DNA of 64,000 bases from Coprinellus micaceus (lineage: Eukaryota > Basidiomycota > Agaricomycetes > Agaricales > Psathyrellaceae). The notes beneath the pieces are model-generated. The model was given only the letters and a program-made list of their open reading frames with translations. It was not told the DNA's origin and made no database searches. The stretch spans positions 558,001-622,000 of the forward strand of contig OX596337.1 in assembly GCA_951394405.1 (NCBI GenBank), read 5' to 3'. Made by a program: the position numbers and the translations under genes. Position 1 is the first letter of the stretch. Each line of letters starts with the position of its first letter. Of this stretch, positions 43,378 through 54,840 are shown one piece after another.

Positions 43378-45828
43378 TCAATCGTGACTCCTCAACGTCC
43401 AGCTATCCAACGCAACGTTCGGGGGCGTCACGTAGTCCGCATCCTTCATATCCTCCCACTGGGGGTTGAACAGCACCCTCAGCGTACTCGTGCCAGCGGG
43501 CAAGTCCACCGCAAGTACTGTGACTCCAGGGTTCTCCTGATCAGCGACGAGGGGCTCGGGCATCCCGGGAAGACGGACGGGGTCCATGGTCTTGAAAGAG
43601 ACGCCGGATGGGGGATCGAGCATGGTGATCTTGAGGGTCTGGCCGTCGAGCTTGAGGGTGGCAGAGGTACCTTCGGGGGTGACGGTCGCGTTGGTGTGCA
43701 TACGCCATTGGACGGTCTGGGTGGCGGTGATTTCGTCTTGGATGAGGACTTGGCGACGTCCGTTGAGCAGACGGGCACCACGCTTGACGGATGAACTGAG
43801 AGCCGATGTGTCAGTCAGTTACTTTGAATGAGAAAGAGAGAAGTACTCACGCGTCGAAGTAGGCGCTCGTAATATCCGCAGTCCAGAAGGCAGTCGAGTC
43901 CTTGGGGAGGGACAAGACAGTGCTCGATCCCTGGGTGGTATCCGACGATCCATGCTTGACAGTCGGCTCGCTGTTGACATTCTGGTTCGCAGTGTTGACC
44001 ACGAGGGTATTCTGTCCAACAGTCGCCTTTCGGTAATACTTCCACCTCTCCGCATCTTGCGCCTGGCTGTTGAAGTACTGAGGCGACCTGTAATCGCCCG
44101 AGCCAAGCTCACCAGCCCAGCGGGTGCCTAGGGCATCGAGAACGAAAGTACCAACATCCAAGTCGTTGTGGGTCTGGTGTCCAAGGTTCTGTCCAGCCTT
44201 GATGGCGAGGTATACTGCATCATCGTCGGTCCAACTGCCCCTCATACTCGCCCATTGGACACGGGGGTTGTCGTAGAAGTAATCGAGCTTGCGATCGGTC
44301 CAGTACGCGCCAGTGACAGCGGGGTCGTACCAGAACATACTCCAGGGCTCAGCGGCGTCAGCCCTGTCACGCTGGTGGAGGATGAACTCGGGGTGGCTGG
44401 TGAGATCGCCGTACAGAATCATCGAGTTGGCGGTGGTGGAGAACTTGTTGGGACCGTGGTCTCCATAGTCGAAGAGCGAAGTAACACCGAAGACGCCCAT
44501 GTGGAAGTCACCGGTGCGCCAGTAGTTGGTGTTCGCGGTGGACATGAGACCATAGTCGGAGCCAGTGGCGGTAATGAGGGCAGACACCATCTCGGCGTGG
44601 CCAGTCGTACCGAAGTACCAGTAGTTCGGTGATTCCGCCCACGATCCGTCATCCATGACAGCTTGGGCACAGTTGGCCTTGGCGTTATCGATGGTGCTGC
44701 CAAGCAGGCTCGCTGCCACACCAGTGGTGTCATCCCCGAGGATGGCCAGCGCACCGAGCGTCAAGCCGCCGTTACACACACAGTTCCAGTTTCCGGTGAT
44801 GTTGTTCGTCCACCAGCCAAAGTCGGTACCACCAGCAAAGACGTCAACACCGTGTTGCAGACCGTACATGATGAGACCGTCACGGATGGTCTTCTTCTGG
44901 TCGTCGGTCCAGAGCGGGTAGAACCAGTCATACGCGATACCGAACGCGGCTGAGAACTCTGCAGCGTCAAGGAAATGGCTGGGATTCCACTTCGTGTTGT
45001 TGGTCGGACCGAAAGAGTCGCTGATGGCGTTCTGCAGCTCCTCCCAGGCACGGTCTCCCCACTTGGTGTTGCCCGTCATGTGGTAGGCGTACCCGAACGC
45101 CTTGATGCGCATCTTCACCTCGCGAGCGTTGTCCAGAATTCCACTGTCGCCGTCCATGACGTACTGGACGGGACGCAGGGCGGCGTAGTCTGTGGCATTC
45201 TGGATGATGGTGTCGTTCCATTTACGGAGGTAGGGGTCGTTGCGGATGAGGTCGGGGAGTGCGTCCCACTTGTACTTGGGTGCGATCAGGCGGGGACGGT
45301 CCTCGCGGACGTTGGTGGGGCTGGGGTTTGCGGGGGCGAACGAGTCTTTCGGCCATGCTTTGCTACTGCTGGCATCAATCGTCGGTGCAGCGAAGAGGGC
45401 GGTGTTGGTCTGCACACACATATCAGCCAAGATTCCATCGCATTCATGATGGAGCAACTCACCGCGGAGGGGTAGATGGGGATCATATACTTGCTGTTTG
45501 TCGCCGTCGCAAACACGCCAGCAGCGAGGATGTCTGTGGCCGTCGCTATTGGTGCTTTGCTGTCCACCGACGCTTCCTTGTCGCCTGACGACCCGCTCCC
45601 ACTGCTACTCGAGCCATCGCCGCTCTTCTTCCTCGTCCCTAGCACGCCTCCGACGACAGCAGCAATGATGACTGCCAGCAGGACGGGCACACCGAACTTG
45701 ATCCATGGGCTGAGACCCTTCTTCTTTGGCGCTGAATGGGGAGTGATAAATCCTGTGGACGATTCCGCGTATCCTGGGTTGGAGCTACCATAGGGTGAGT
45801 TATTTTGGGGGACAGCCCCGTAGCTCAT
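43378..45828 (-). CDS. Membrane-anchored heparinase II/III-like polysaccharide lyase
   Basis: Exons 45828-45463, 45409-43851 and 43795-43378, all in frame, 780 residues. The N-terminus is cytosolic (MSYGAVPQNN..KKKGLSPWIKF), then one membrane helix (GVPVLLAVIIAAVVGGVLG, residues about 46-64) and a Ser/Gly-rich linker, so a type II membrane protein with the enzyme outside the cell. The catalytic part starts with an alpha-helical toroid (RPRLIAPKYKWDALPDLI, AAEFSAAFGIAYDWFYPLWTD, NNITGNWNCVCNGG, GSWAESPNYWYFG). A beta-sandwich follows (MRGSWTDDDAVYLAIKAG, GHQTHNDLDVGTFVLDALG, RWAGELGSGDY). The N-C-V-C-N, Y-W-Y and H-N-D-L-D residues fit this lyase fold. The substrate is probably a uronic-acid polysaccharide but cannot be read from sequence. 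Confidence 0.82.
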
Positions 45829-47740
45829 CGTTGGAGCCGGAGATTAATACAAAGTCGAAAGGGTAGAGTTATGAGTGAGTGAAGCAAACCGGAAAGGAGT
45901 GACCGGGGAGGGAGAAGAGAAAATTTCGCAGCGAAAGCTAACGACAGTGAGGAGATGGTGGTCGTTGTCAGAGAGACACAGCCCTGTATAAACCCCCTTC
46001 CCGCGTGGGAAGAGGGCTGACATTCTTGGAGGATCAACATGATGGCGTCCACAAAGGGCAAAATTAGACTGGGAGGTAGATTAACATGTGGCGGATCACC
46101 TCCAAGATTTCTGCTGAAGCAAGGGAGATCGTAAAAGGAACGAAGTGCGCATTTCTGAGGTAAGTTTGAACAGAAGAGATACTGTGGAAGATCGCCTTCA
46201 CGGAAGGGCCACTAAGAGGCATGCATGTGCCGTCAATCATCGCGTAGAATATGCATAGCCTGAAAAGTACGAGGTGGGCACATACTGTAAAATATCCACG
46301 CCGTTTCTCCCGCGTTTCATAGGAACATGGATCAGGTTCACCGGACGAAGGGCTTAAGATCTCGAGACGACGTGGGCAGTCAAGGACTGATCATTTTTCG
46401 CAATATCGGTATACCTGCGGTCAGCCTTAGAAACCTTTGAAGGGTATGGGTTGTGCACCAAATGCTCGTAGTTCCACGAGGTTTGGATGGCCGGCGAAAC
46501 AAGTATCCTTGAGTTTGCCTGATAACTGGACCTGGTCCTCAATTCTATAAAAATCCAGTCGAGCCGGCGTATCATCTAAGTAGGCACTTGAGAACTCTTC
46601 TTGACGGAGTGAGAGTACGAGTGTGGTGTCTCTATTAATAGGCGTTTCCACTTAAAATAGAACCGGAACGCAGCCGACCTGGACCCAGCTGGAGAACAAG
46701 ATTGCGTCCACGATGGCGATCCCTCAGAATGCCTTTGCAACAGGGTAGAATGAGGGATGGCAATGATCTCGTTAGATGACGTAATTTGTGTGGGGATGGA
46801 CAAGGAGGGGAAGAAAGAAAGCGGTTTGTTCGTCGAAACCGTCAGTTGAGGTATTTATACCGACGCGTGACGTCACGGTCACAACCGTCGGAAAAAGAAG
46901 TCCAACAGTTTGGACTCCGCAGCGGCCAATGCCGCGAGCTCTCCATGACCAGACTCTCAACCCCGCCCATTCTTCGCGTTGAGTTGGAGGATTCAGGGAT
47001 ATATCCTACTAGAGCCCATAGGAAAGCCTTCCACGGCTTTGAGGCCGTGGACCCGTTTCCTTGGACTGAGGTCACCCACGGGAGTTCGAGGTTGGGGTAA
47101 AGGCGAAGGACATTTGTAGAGATTTATGGGTATGCTCATCGAGGCGGAAGTGGAGGTTCCGTAGCTTATACACTCTGCGCTAGAGCCAGGGAGAAGGGAG
47201 GTGCCTTATGTGGGTTGACGACGGGGAAGAAAGCAGGAGGCTGGTGGTACTAGTGCTGGTGGAACACAATTCTTCTTGTTGCATGGTCACGGTATGTTCC
47301 AGCGGACCAGTCTCAGAAGGAATCGTGCTGACGAGCGCCTATGGATCCAGGATAGGACATGCATACCTTGGCAGGCCCAAAAATGGAGTTTGACACCCTC
47401 TCGTGGTCATGTTTATCCACGAGCGCTTGCTTATAGCTCTGGATCCTGTCTATTGAGAACTCCGCCGAACCTGTCACCTAACGAGCAGAGCAAAGTATCT
47501 CACCTCACAGCATCTCCAATCGGATTCAAAGACGCCGATGTTGTGGTGCACACAAACGCACTGACCACGACCTGATCAGGGGGCAGTCCCTTCACTTCCC
47601 CCCTTTCTCCCGCTACCCTTCCCCCAACGCTTCTGAGCCACCATTGCTCTCCTCCGAAACCCCTCATCACCCCAAGATCCTCGCCTTTTTCTCACAGGGC
47701 CCCGTTTCGTCGACTACCGCTCACTCGATGGTACCGTGAC
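45829..47740. other. Gene-poor segment with possible decayed F-box remnants
   Basis: About 1.9 kb. No intact gene. On the minus strand near 47190-47110 a frame reads YKLRNLHFRLDEHTHKS, and near 46480-46440 another reads GHPNLVELRAFG. Both resemble leucine-rich-repeat ends of the local F-box family but are short and isolated, so only remnants at best. The last 200 bases before 47740 match the sequence before 51830 and belong to a segmental duplication. Confidence 0.4.
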
Positions 47741-47760
47741 GATGGAGATCAACAATGTTT
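47520..47760 (+). repeat. 5' flank duplicated at 51635-51850
   Basis: Shared words in order: CACAAACGCACTGACC, TCTGACCAGG or CCTGATCAGGG, ACGGTACCGTGA.GATGGA.ATCAACAA. This flank plus the first exon of the RING gene occur again, diverged, about 4.1 kb downstream. Confidence 0.6.
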
Positions 47761-49187
47761 CCAGGGATCTATACGATCACAGCACCACAAACTTTGCAGG
47801 GAACCTTGCTCAGGGGAGCAGCAGTATCAACGACTACTCGCAGCGATTTAACGCGAACCACCAACATCAGGGGAGCGTTACATGTAAGTGGGACTGGATA
47901 TCTTACATCTTACTACCTTGATCGTCCTCATCTCGAACAGATGTCACTCACGTCCATAATCACTACGGTACCATCTACATTGAACTTAACCCAACGTGCC
48001 TTCGGCTGACTCAAGCCGTCGCGCACCAGGGCAAAGCCAAAGCTTCTCACCATATAACCCTTTCCACGTCTCCGATCTCCTCCCCCACCCAGGAGGCATT
48101 TTCAACGCGGTCACTTACCCTCCTCCTGTGATTCCCTCGCCGCGGCCTCCCTCTCCTCCTTCCGACACGAAGCCTCAGGATGTCGGTTCAAATCCGGAGC
48201 CCGATCCACAGATCTGTCAGGCTCCTCTATGCCAGAGCACAAGCGCCCTGGGCAGTGTGCTTCCCGGTCCCTCTAGGGCCGTCGATGATACCGATGACGA
48301 TCGACGAACGCTGAGCGATTCGACGCCTCCCAATCCAAGGCATCGACGCCGCGACCCACCACAGGTTTGCACACGGGTGGGTGACCCAAAGACCTCGGTC
48401 GAGGAACTCGCGCGTCGAGAAGCCAGGCTCGTCGCTGGTGAAAAGGAGTTGGAGCTGAAGCTCTCTGGATTGGAGCGGGGGTTCTCTCGCCTCAAACGGA
48501 AAGAAAAGGAGGGGGGTTGCATCGAGTTGCACCTGGTCGAGTATAAAGTGCAAGAGGCCCTCAACCGGCTTGAACAAGATCACATCTGTCCTCTGTAAGC
48601 GTTCTCCTACATGTACCCGCACCTCGTCTCGCTAACCATCCTTTTCGCTGCAGATGCTACGATGTCCTCTCTGCGCCCTACATGCTCAACGCCCCGGATT
48701 GCGGACACACCTTCTGCGGCATCTGTATCTTAAAATGGGTGCTCTCCCGATTACACGACTGTGGAGCGTGGCACGAACATCTCGCGTGCCCGTGCTGCCG
48801 TGCTGAGGCTCCCGCCCCAGACCGGAGGATTGCGTTCCCTCTTATTCCCAATCGCTTCGTCAGGTCTACCATTACAGATCTCCTCGATACGCTTGCAACT
48901 GTGCCGGAAAGCTTCGCAGCGGCCTTACCAGGGGATGGTGAGGGATCCATGGGCGATCTCATGGGCCAGGTTCAAGCGTGGAGGGAAGGGGGTCAGCTTA
49001 GGACGGAGTGGTTGGAAAGAGAAAGGTGAGAAATGTGTGAACTGTGCGTTGGAGTGTCGTGTTGGTACTCATGCTGGGGATCTATCTGTCTAGGCAGGGC
49101 AAAGATGAAATGGCGGCGCTGACGAAGCACTGGAAAAGTTTCCGGCCACAGGATTGGATTGCTACCAAGGCCAGACTCGGTGTCTAG
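47741..49187 (+). CDS. RING-finger protein, probable E3 ubiquitin ligase
   Basis: The clear exons start by 48000 and end at 49187. The start is uncertain: the first exon is probably ATG 47741 (MTMEINNVSRDLYDHS), because the same exon is duplicated at 51822, but how it splices to the Pro-rich exon at about 48020 is not resolved. That exon (PPPVIPSPRPPSPPSD) leads into a coiled coil (VEELARREARLVAGEKELELKLSGLERGFSRLKRKEKE). The RING spans the next junction: HICPLCYDVLSAPYMLNAPDCGHTFCGICILKWVLS..CPCCRAE, a full C3HC4 set. The C-terminus is DWIATKARLGV after a last intron near 49028-49093. RING proteins bring an E2 to a substrate; the coiled coil suggests dimerisation. Confidence 0.72.
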
Positions 49188-49447
49188 GATACTCATGCAT
49201 GGCTTTTAGGCGCTCATGTACACGATGTAGGGGGGATATGCATGATTTCACGCGATCGAACCAGACCACGGTTGAGATTGAAGATTAGAACGAGACTCTC
49301 TGTCAGATAATGCGACGGGGGAACAAATTAAAGGGGTAGCTGGTATAGTAGTGGAGAAGTTGCGTGTAGAAAAGGGAGAAGAAAGCTTCGAGTCACAACA
49401 CGAATAAGGATAAGAAATAAGGATAGAAATAAGGATCATCCCTTACT

Positions 49448-50260
49448 CTACTCGAAGGGAGCAGAGGGAGGTAGCTGAGACCCCGCATGGCGCGTCATGA
49501 GAAACGCGGTGACGCGCACGAACACCCACACGGTGCGCGCAACCACATCGTTCGGGGGCGTATCGTCCGCGTACAAGCCCGACATTCCCAGCTCGCCATT
49601 GACGGTGTACACTCGGAGGGTACCGTTCACGTTCACGGGTACCCACTGACCGTGGTTCCGGATGAACAGCGAGAGCTATCATTCGGGTGCCCATAAATTG
49701 GGCTCAATTCGAGAGATGAAGGTGTCGACCTACCTGGTAGCCCCTTCTAACGTGATGGTGCGGGTCAGTCGCGCCATCTTCTGTCCAACGAATGACAGCA
49801 ATGTCGAGTATCGCGAAGACGCTGGATTCAGACGAGGATTATCGGTAAGGACCGAAATCTCATCATGCGATCGTAATACGCACTATGACAGCCGATTGAC
49901 CCCATTGATTGTCACTCGCTGACACCGAGCCCAACCTCCGCCAAGAGGAGAAAGCTCACCCTGGTTATGCAACCCCACCACCCAACCTGGTAGATCCATG
50001 CGCCCTAGAAGCTCCCAATTGGGGAGATCATAGTGGATAGCGACGAGCGTGCCCTTGTGGCTTGGATCAGCGCGCCTTTCGGCGTGTGTCACCAAGCTAT
50101 ACTGAAGGCATGCAGACGTCGTGTGCATCGCGTCTGCGTCTCTGGGCAGGATCAGCATTCGCGGTGCACGGGGCGCGTGGTCGTTGGATATGGTGTATCC
50201 GTCAAGGACAGGGTTGTTGCCCACCTGCCCGTTGATCAGGTATATGGTGGGATTGGACAT
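49448..50260 (-). CDS. Small protein of unknown function, gene model incomplete
   Basis: Two stretches look like real coding sequence. From ATG 50260: MSNPTIYLINGQVGNNPVLDG, then PRMLILPRDADAMHTTSACLQYSLVTHAE and GTLVAIHYDLPNWELLGRMDLPGWVVGLHNQ, followed by a GTGAGC donor near 49961. Towards the end, after an acceptor near 49680: LSLFIRNHGQWVPVNVNGTLRVYTVNGELGMSG and TVWVFVRVTAFLMTRHAG, with stop at 49448. A middle frame (LLSFVGQKMARLTRTITLEG, near 49800-49740) is open but I could not join all three without a phase conflict. I recognise no family. The repeated pattern of short hydrophobic strands suggests a small beta-rich protein. It may be functional or slightly damaged. Confidence 0.45.
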
Positions 50261-51821
50261 GGTATTGGATATAGAGGAGAGGGCGTTAGGAATGAGGCGG
50301 ATGAAGATTGTTTGTTGGTTTTGAGAGACTGGGTTAGGCTCTCTTATACAGGTGTTCTGTAGGGTACAGTGCTGGGGGTTGACTCCCAAGCTCTTGAATT
50401 CCCCTTCGATACGGCGCCTACACCTCGAGGAGAGCCTCGCAGGTTAGCCAACCCACAGAATGAAAGCGACATGCCAAAACAGAGCCGTCTCTCAGAAAAC
50501 ATCTCCGCACCCAACCCGTGGTAGACCCTTGGAGTATGGGGCATCCTGGATACACTTCGAGGTGTACATACATGGGGGTTCGACCTCAAGAAACAGGCGC
50601 CAAGTGTCGGTTGTTTGCATGGTCGAGTTAAGACTCTGGCAAGCTATGAGTGCGAAGAATGTGCCAAGCGGATAACTTGGACCTACTCGAATCGCCTATC
50701 CTGGAAGGTCTATGGACTCCCTTTCGCTTTCTCAACCACCCGGGGTTATCGCGGACACGTCCTGCTTGTAAAATGTAGAGGATTGGCCAGTCAGCGAGGT
50801 CGCGTCCACGGTGTTGTTGTTGACTATGCGGGTCCTATACCCTAGGCTGGAGCCGTTAGCAGTACACTTCGAATCGCGCGGTATACCCCAGTGGCAGGTC
50901 GCGCATACAAGGTCTTCAGATTCGGTACCTCGATAAACCCACAGGGCAGTGCTGGTGGATGAGTCCAGCAAGTTTGCAACCAGTATGGGCCAAACTGAGC
51001 GTCTCTGCACTCCCGCATGACTGTAACCGAGACGCTGTGCATATCAGGTTGAGAGGGTTTTCCTGTCTCTCCCCCTGAGAGTACGTGAGCGACACCGCCC
51101 TCTCCCCTTAGTTGTGGATGCTTGAGCAAGGGAGAATCGATGTGGTAGGAAGCAAGGTATCAAAGTTCGCATCTCCGACCAGTTCCCACAATGCTGACTC
51201 AGCCATGGACTCACCGAGCTTGAGTTACGACGCTCTCAGGCTCACTTGGTTGGGTGTACAGTGCGGAAAGCCCATAAAACTGAGCGGTGTAGAAAAGGCG
51301 AACCTCAACCCGCTAAGTCTTCGCCTTCTGACTGGCCAGCATGGTGTATACGTGTTGATGCGACATTGCTAGCACTTGGCCAGCACATTGTAATTTGTTG
51401 GGACGTGTGCTCAACTTTCAGAGATCTCCTCGAAGCCTGAAGAGCAACTAAACGGTGTCTCCGCAAGTATCCCCGACGCCTACTGTTTGACTCATGAAGG
51501 GTGCTTCGCGGATCCATCAACAAGCGCCCATACGCGAACGCGCTCACCAAGTGGAGAAAAGTATGTAGAAGGTCGAGTTCTACATACGCTGGCGGGGAGG
51601 GCCCCCTTACAGTCCAAGCGAAAAAGGCCGAGGTGGCGCCCACAAACGCACTGACCCATATCTGACCAGGGCGGGCCCTCGTTAGCCTTCTTCCTCTCTC
51701 GCTGCTGCTGTTGATTTGCCTCATAGCTCCGCCTCAAATCTCATATCCCCCAATCTTCCTATCTCTCGAGCAATCTCTCAAATCTTTCCGGGAGCATCAC
51801 CAACCCGACGGTACCGTGAGG
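50261..51821. other. Intergenic, no gene seen
   Basis: About 1.56 kb. Several 70-140-codon frames overlap on both strands without family resemblance. The last 190 bases form the left part of the duplicated RING-gene flank. Confidence 0.45.
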
Positions 51822-52220
51822 ATGGAAATCAACAACGTCCCGAGGAATTTCCTCGATGACAGCATCACCAACGACTACTGGCACCAAGTCAACGAAAGTC
51901 ATCAGCGCCAGGACCTGTTGCATGTTAGTGCTTCTTGTTACCTCTTCGTGGTTCGAGTGAAGGGTGCTTAGGCCATTCGATATTACTGATCAGATCGATC
52001 TCCGCTTCAAAAGATGTAACTTAAATTCATAACTATTACCGTACAGCGAACCTTATCCTCATACTACTGCGATCTACCTTCCACTGACTCCAAGCGTGGC
52101 CCAGGTCCCAGCGGGGACGATGAAGTGCATCACCCTCCCAATTTATGTCAGCATTTCCCTCATTCGGTGGCTTGGTCCCCGTACGCACCCCCGTCACCGA
52201 TAAGGAGTTTGGTGAGTCTA
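51822..52220 (+). pseudogene. Truncated copy of the RING-gene 5' region
   Basis: ATG 51822 context and the first exon (MEINNVPRNFLDDSITNDYWHQVNESHQ) mirror MEINNVSRDLYDHSTTN..QRFNANHQHQ at 47744. After an intron, LPSTDSKRGPGPSGDD mirrors VPSADSSRRAPGQSQS. The similarity then fades: no coiled coil and no RING follow before the dehydrogenase gene on the other strand at 52527. It is probably a partial duplication that never carried, or lost, the catalytic domain. Confidence 0.6.
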
Positions 52221-52526
52221 GTCGACAGAAAATTCATATCGACACCCACTAACGGGAACGTACGGGACGTACGGTCATCGGGATACTACTGTCAATTTTT
52301 TGGCCAAAGTATATGGATCGATTCGAAGGAATAGCCACGTATCAGGAAGCAGAGAAGTGGTATAATGTGGCAATATTTATGAGGTGGCGTTCCGATCCAG
52401 ACTTTGGTTCAGGTTCCACCTCGAATGGGTCCCACGCTTTACTCTCGTTTGAAGATGCGCAACGTTTAGCGCCCGCCGTCGAGCAAGACCTAAATTCGGG
52501 TATATCAGTATCAATACTCCTAACTG
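52221..52526. other. Intergenic, no gene seen
   Basis: About 300 bases; a frame of 81 codons (MDRFEGIATYQEAEKWYNV, 52313-52558) could be a leftover of the truncated copy, but it has no partner in the intact RING gene. Confidence 0.4.
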
Positions 52527-53598
52527 TTAACCATCGCTCTTGTGAACCCACAGTTTGACCTGTACGGGACCGCCGGTGAAGGCAACTGCTATCAGCGATC
52601 TCTTGAGGGCTAAGTAACGCATAGGGCACGCACCGGTCGTGAAATGTGCTTCCTTAGAAACAAAGTACGACACAATCGCCGCAACATCGTCGGCAGACCC
52701 GTTCTTGGGCACGGCGATCCGACCCTCCTCCTATACTCCCCTCGATGAGAACCATGTCGTACCCTTCGCTAATATTAGACTCACAGCTCCAAAGAAGGTA
52801 TCCATATCAAGTCCGAACGACTTCGCCAAGTTCTCAGCTATTACAAGAATGTTAGAAGAAGCCGCATAAAAATAGCGGTCGCGTATGTGGTACTCACTGA
52901 GAGGGGTAGGTACGGCGCTTGGCGCGTAAGCGTTCACCGTAATGCCATGGGGGCCAAACTCTAGCGCAGCAGTCGCCGTCAACCCACGGATGGCCCACTT
53001 TGACGCACCGTAGGCGGAGAGGTATGGGACGCCGGAGAAGCCGCACCCAGAGCACGCCCCTACGATTCGGCCGCCTTTGCCTTGCTTGATCATCTGCTTC
53101 GCGGCGTATTTATAGCAGAGGAAGGTGCCGCGGACGTTTATCCCAAGAATGCGGTCAAATTCTTCCGTGGACGCTGGTGGGATAACAGGGATATGTAAGA
53201 TCTGCCCAATACCAGGAACGGATTCGAGCTTACTTTCAAGGAAAGGCTTCGCGAGGCATACGCCTGCATTTGCTACAAACTGGATTCCAGATGAAGACGC
53301 TCACCATTCCTCGAGTCGCACCTGATCAGGGCCAGGAACTCACCACATTGACCTCCCCAAGAGCCTTGACCGTCTCCTCGACAATCCTCTCGACATCCAC
53401 TTCAACGCTGACATCACCCGGAACCACAAATGCCTTCCGCCCAATCTCTTCCACCTCCTTTTTCACAGCATCGAGCAAGGTCGCTTGTGACGGGATATCA
53501 TTCAAGGCAATGTCGTAACCCCCCTTCGCGAGTCGAAGAGCGACAGCGCGTCCAATTCCCTGAGCCGAACCTGTGACGATGGCAACTCCTGTAGACAT
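52527..53598 (-). CDS. Short-chain dehydrogenase/reductase, acetoin/butanediol type
   Basis: Five or six exons, about 265 residues, the usual size. The start is ATG 53598: MSTGVAIVTGSAQGIGRAVALRLAKGGYDIALND, containing the TGxxxGxG cofactor motif with an acidic residue after the second strand (NDIP), which favours NAD over NADP. Then come VPGDVSV, FVANAGVCLAKPF (NxAG), FDRILGINVRGTFLCYKYAAKQMI, IVGACSGCGFSGVPYLSAYGASKWAIRG (catalytic Ser, Tyr and Lys in YGASK), GPHGITVNAYAPSAVPTPL and NGSADDVAAIVSYFVSKEAHFTTG. The last exon (VAFTGGPVQV) ends at 52527. The order matches diacetyl/acetoin reductases. Exact substrate is not determinable; cytosolic. The small introns near 53500-53270, 53235-53175, 52900 and 52790 are placed by eye. 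Confidence 0.83.
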
Positions 53599-54840
53599 GG
53601 TCGTTATCTACAACTGATAAGGGCAATGATAGGGAAAGGGTCAATAGAAGAGGGTGTAAACCCGTTGAAGCAGGGACTATGGATATATGTACTCGAAATC
53701 CGCAAAGCATAGCTCAAAGCTTCTCCCGCCAATGCTACGCGGCCGTTAGCACGCCTTGTAGCTTCTCGATTGCTTTGATCCGAGGGTTGATCGGATATGT
53801 GGGCGCTTAGAAGGGCGTCTAGATAAGGTCGTTATCGCTCCGAGATACCGGGCGCTGTAAGATAGGGCCTCTATGTATAAACGCGGGAATACACTTTCTA
53901 AAGTAAGCATCCCTTCTTCTCGACATGGCGTTCCCAGAGGCGAGTTTTGAGGGAAACACCTTGAAAGTGCTGGGAAAATGAGTTATGCTGTATGAAGGTA
54001 AGCTATCTTGACCCTAGGATGGGTTACGAAGCGAAGACTCTGCAGATCGAAGTTTCCGAGTCTCCCACTGGAATCTATTTGTCAAACGGCTCAAGGAATT
54101 GCGGTCTTCGCTGCTTGGAGCGTCACCTCCCCCGTTCTCCAGGAGCCCAGGGTTTGCTATTTCACTTGATGGCTGCGGAGGAGCTCAAGAACCATTACCA
54201 CCCTACCTCTGGTCCGAGGCGCACTAATTCCTCCAAGGAGCAGGAGAAGCCGTCCACCTCGCGCCCTTGGGAGCACGGGCGTCGGGGAGCACGGTCGTGT
54301 CCCTCAGTCTGAAACCGATCCGGCCCTGATCCGTGCGCATTGGGCGCAACGTCATAGACCCGCCAATGCCGTTCCCATCCGCCCAGGGCGGCAACAACAG
54401 GTTTGAGTTTCTGGCATTTAACATTCCCGTGTACTCCTCCGCAAAGGACATTTCATTCGCAAGATCCGGGGCACGCTAGTGCTTGTGACGTCGACGAAGA
54501 GCTGAGAGTGAAGGTCAGATGAATCATCATCTGACTCAAGCTCTCGGGGAGCGCTGGGTTGTTCTAATTTCAGATCACAATGGCGTAAACCTCCCCATTC
54601 ATCCAACCTCCATGACTCTTCACTGATCTCCTCCCTTGACACCCCAAACCCATAGATTCTAACCGCTACTCCAGGTTACCCAGACGACGCTGACGCAGAC
54701 CTGCCTATACCGTGAATTGAGAAGACGTCCCGTGGACCCACCGCCGAACTAGAAACTCGGACCATCGTCGCATAAAAGGCAACACCAAGCCAAACGGACC
54801 CCAAAACCTGCTCTTAGGCCACTACCCCCACCCCACGGGC
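53599..54840. other. Intergenic with one doubtful minus-strand coding stretch
   Basis: About 1.24 kb. Between 54653 and 54224 on the minus strand two frames look protein-like (see separate entry). The rest, including 53600-54220, shows nothing recognisable. Confidence 0.45.
54224..54653 (-). CDS. Possible small gene, unknown, low confidence
   Basis: An upstream frame reads SREEISEESWRLDEWGGLRHCDLKLEQ and then an acidic SESDDDSS-like stretch. A second frame reads NEMSFAEEYTGMLNARNSNLLLPPWADGNG and GSMTLRPMRTDQGRIGFRLRDTTVL up to a stop at 54224. A frame change or an unseen intron near 54450 would be needed to join them, and no convincing start was found. Composition is unlike the random frames around it, hence reported. 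Confidence 0.25.
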
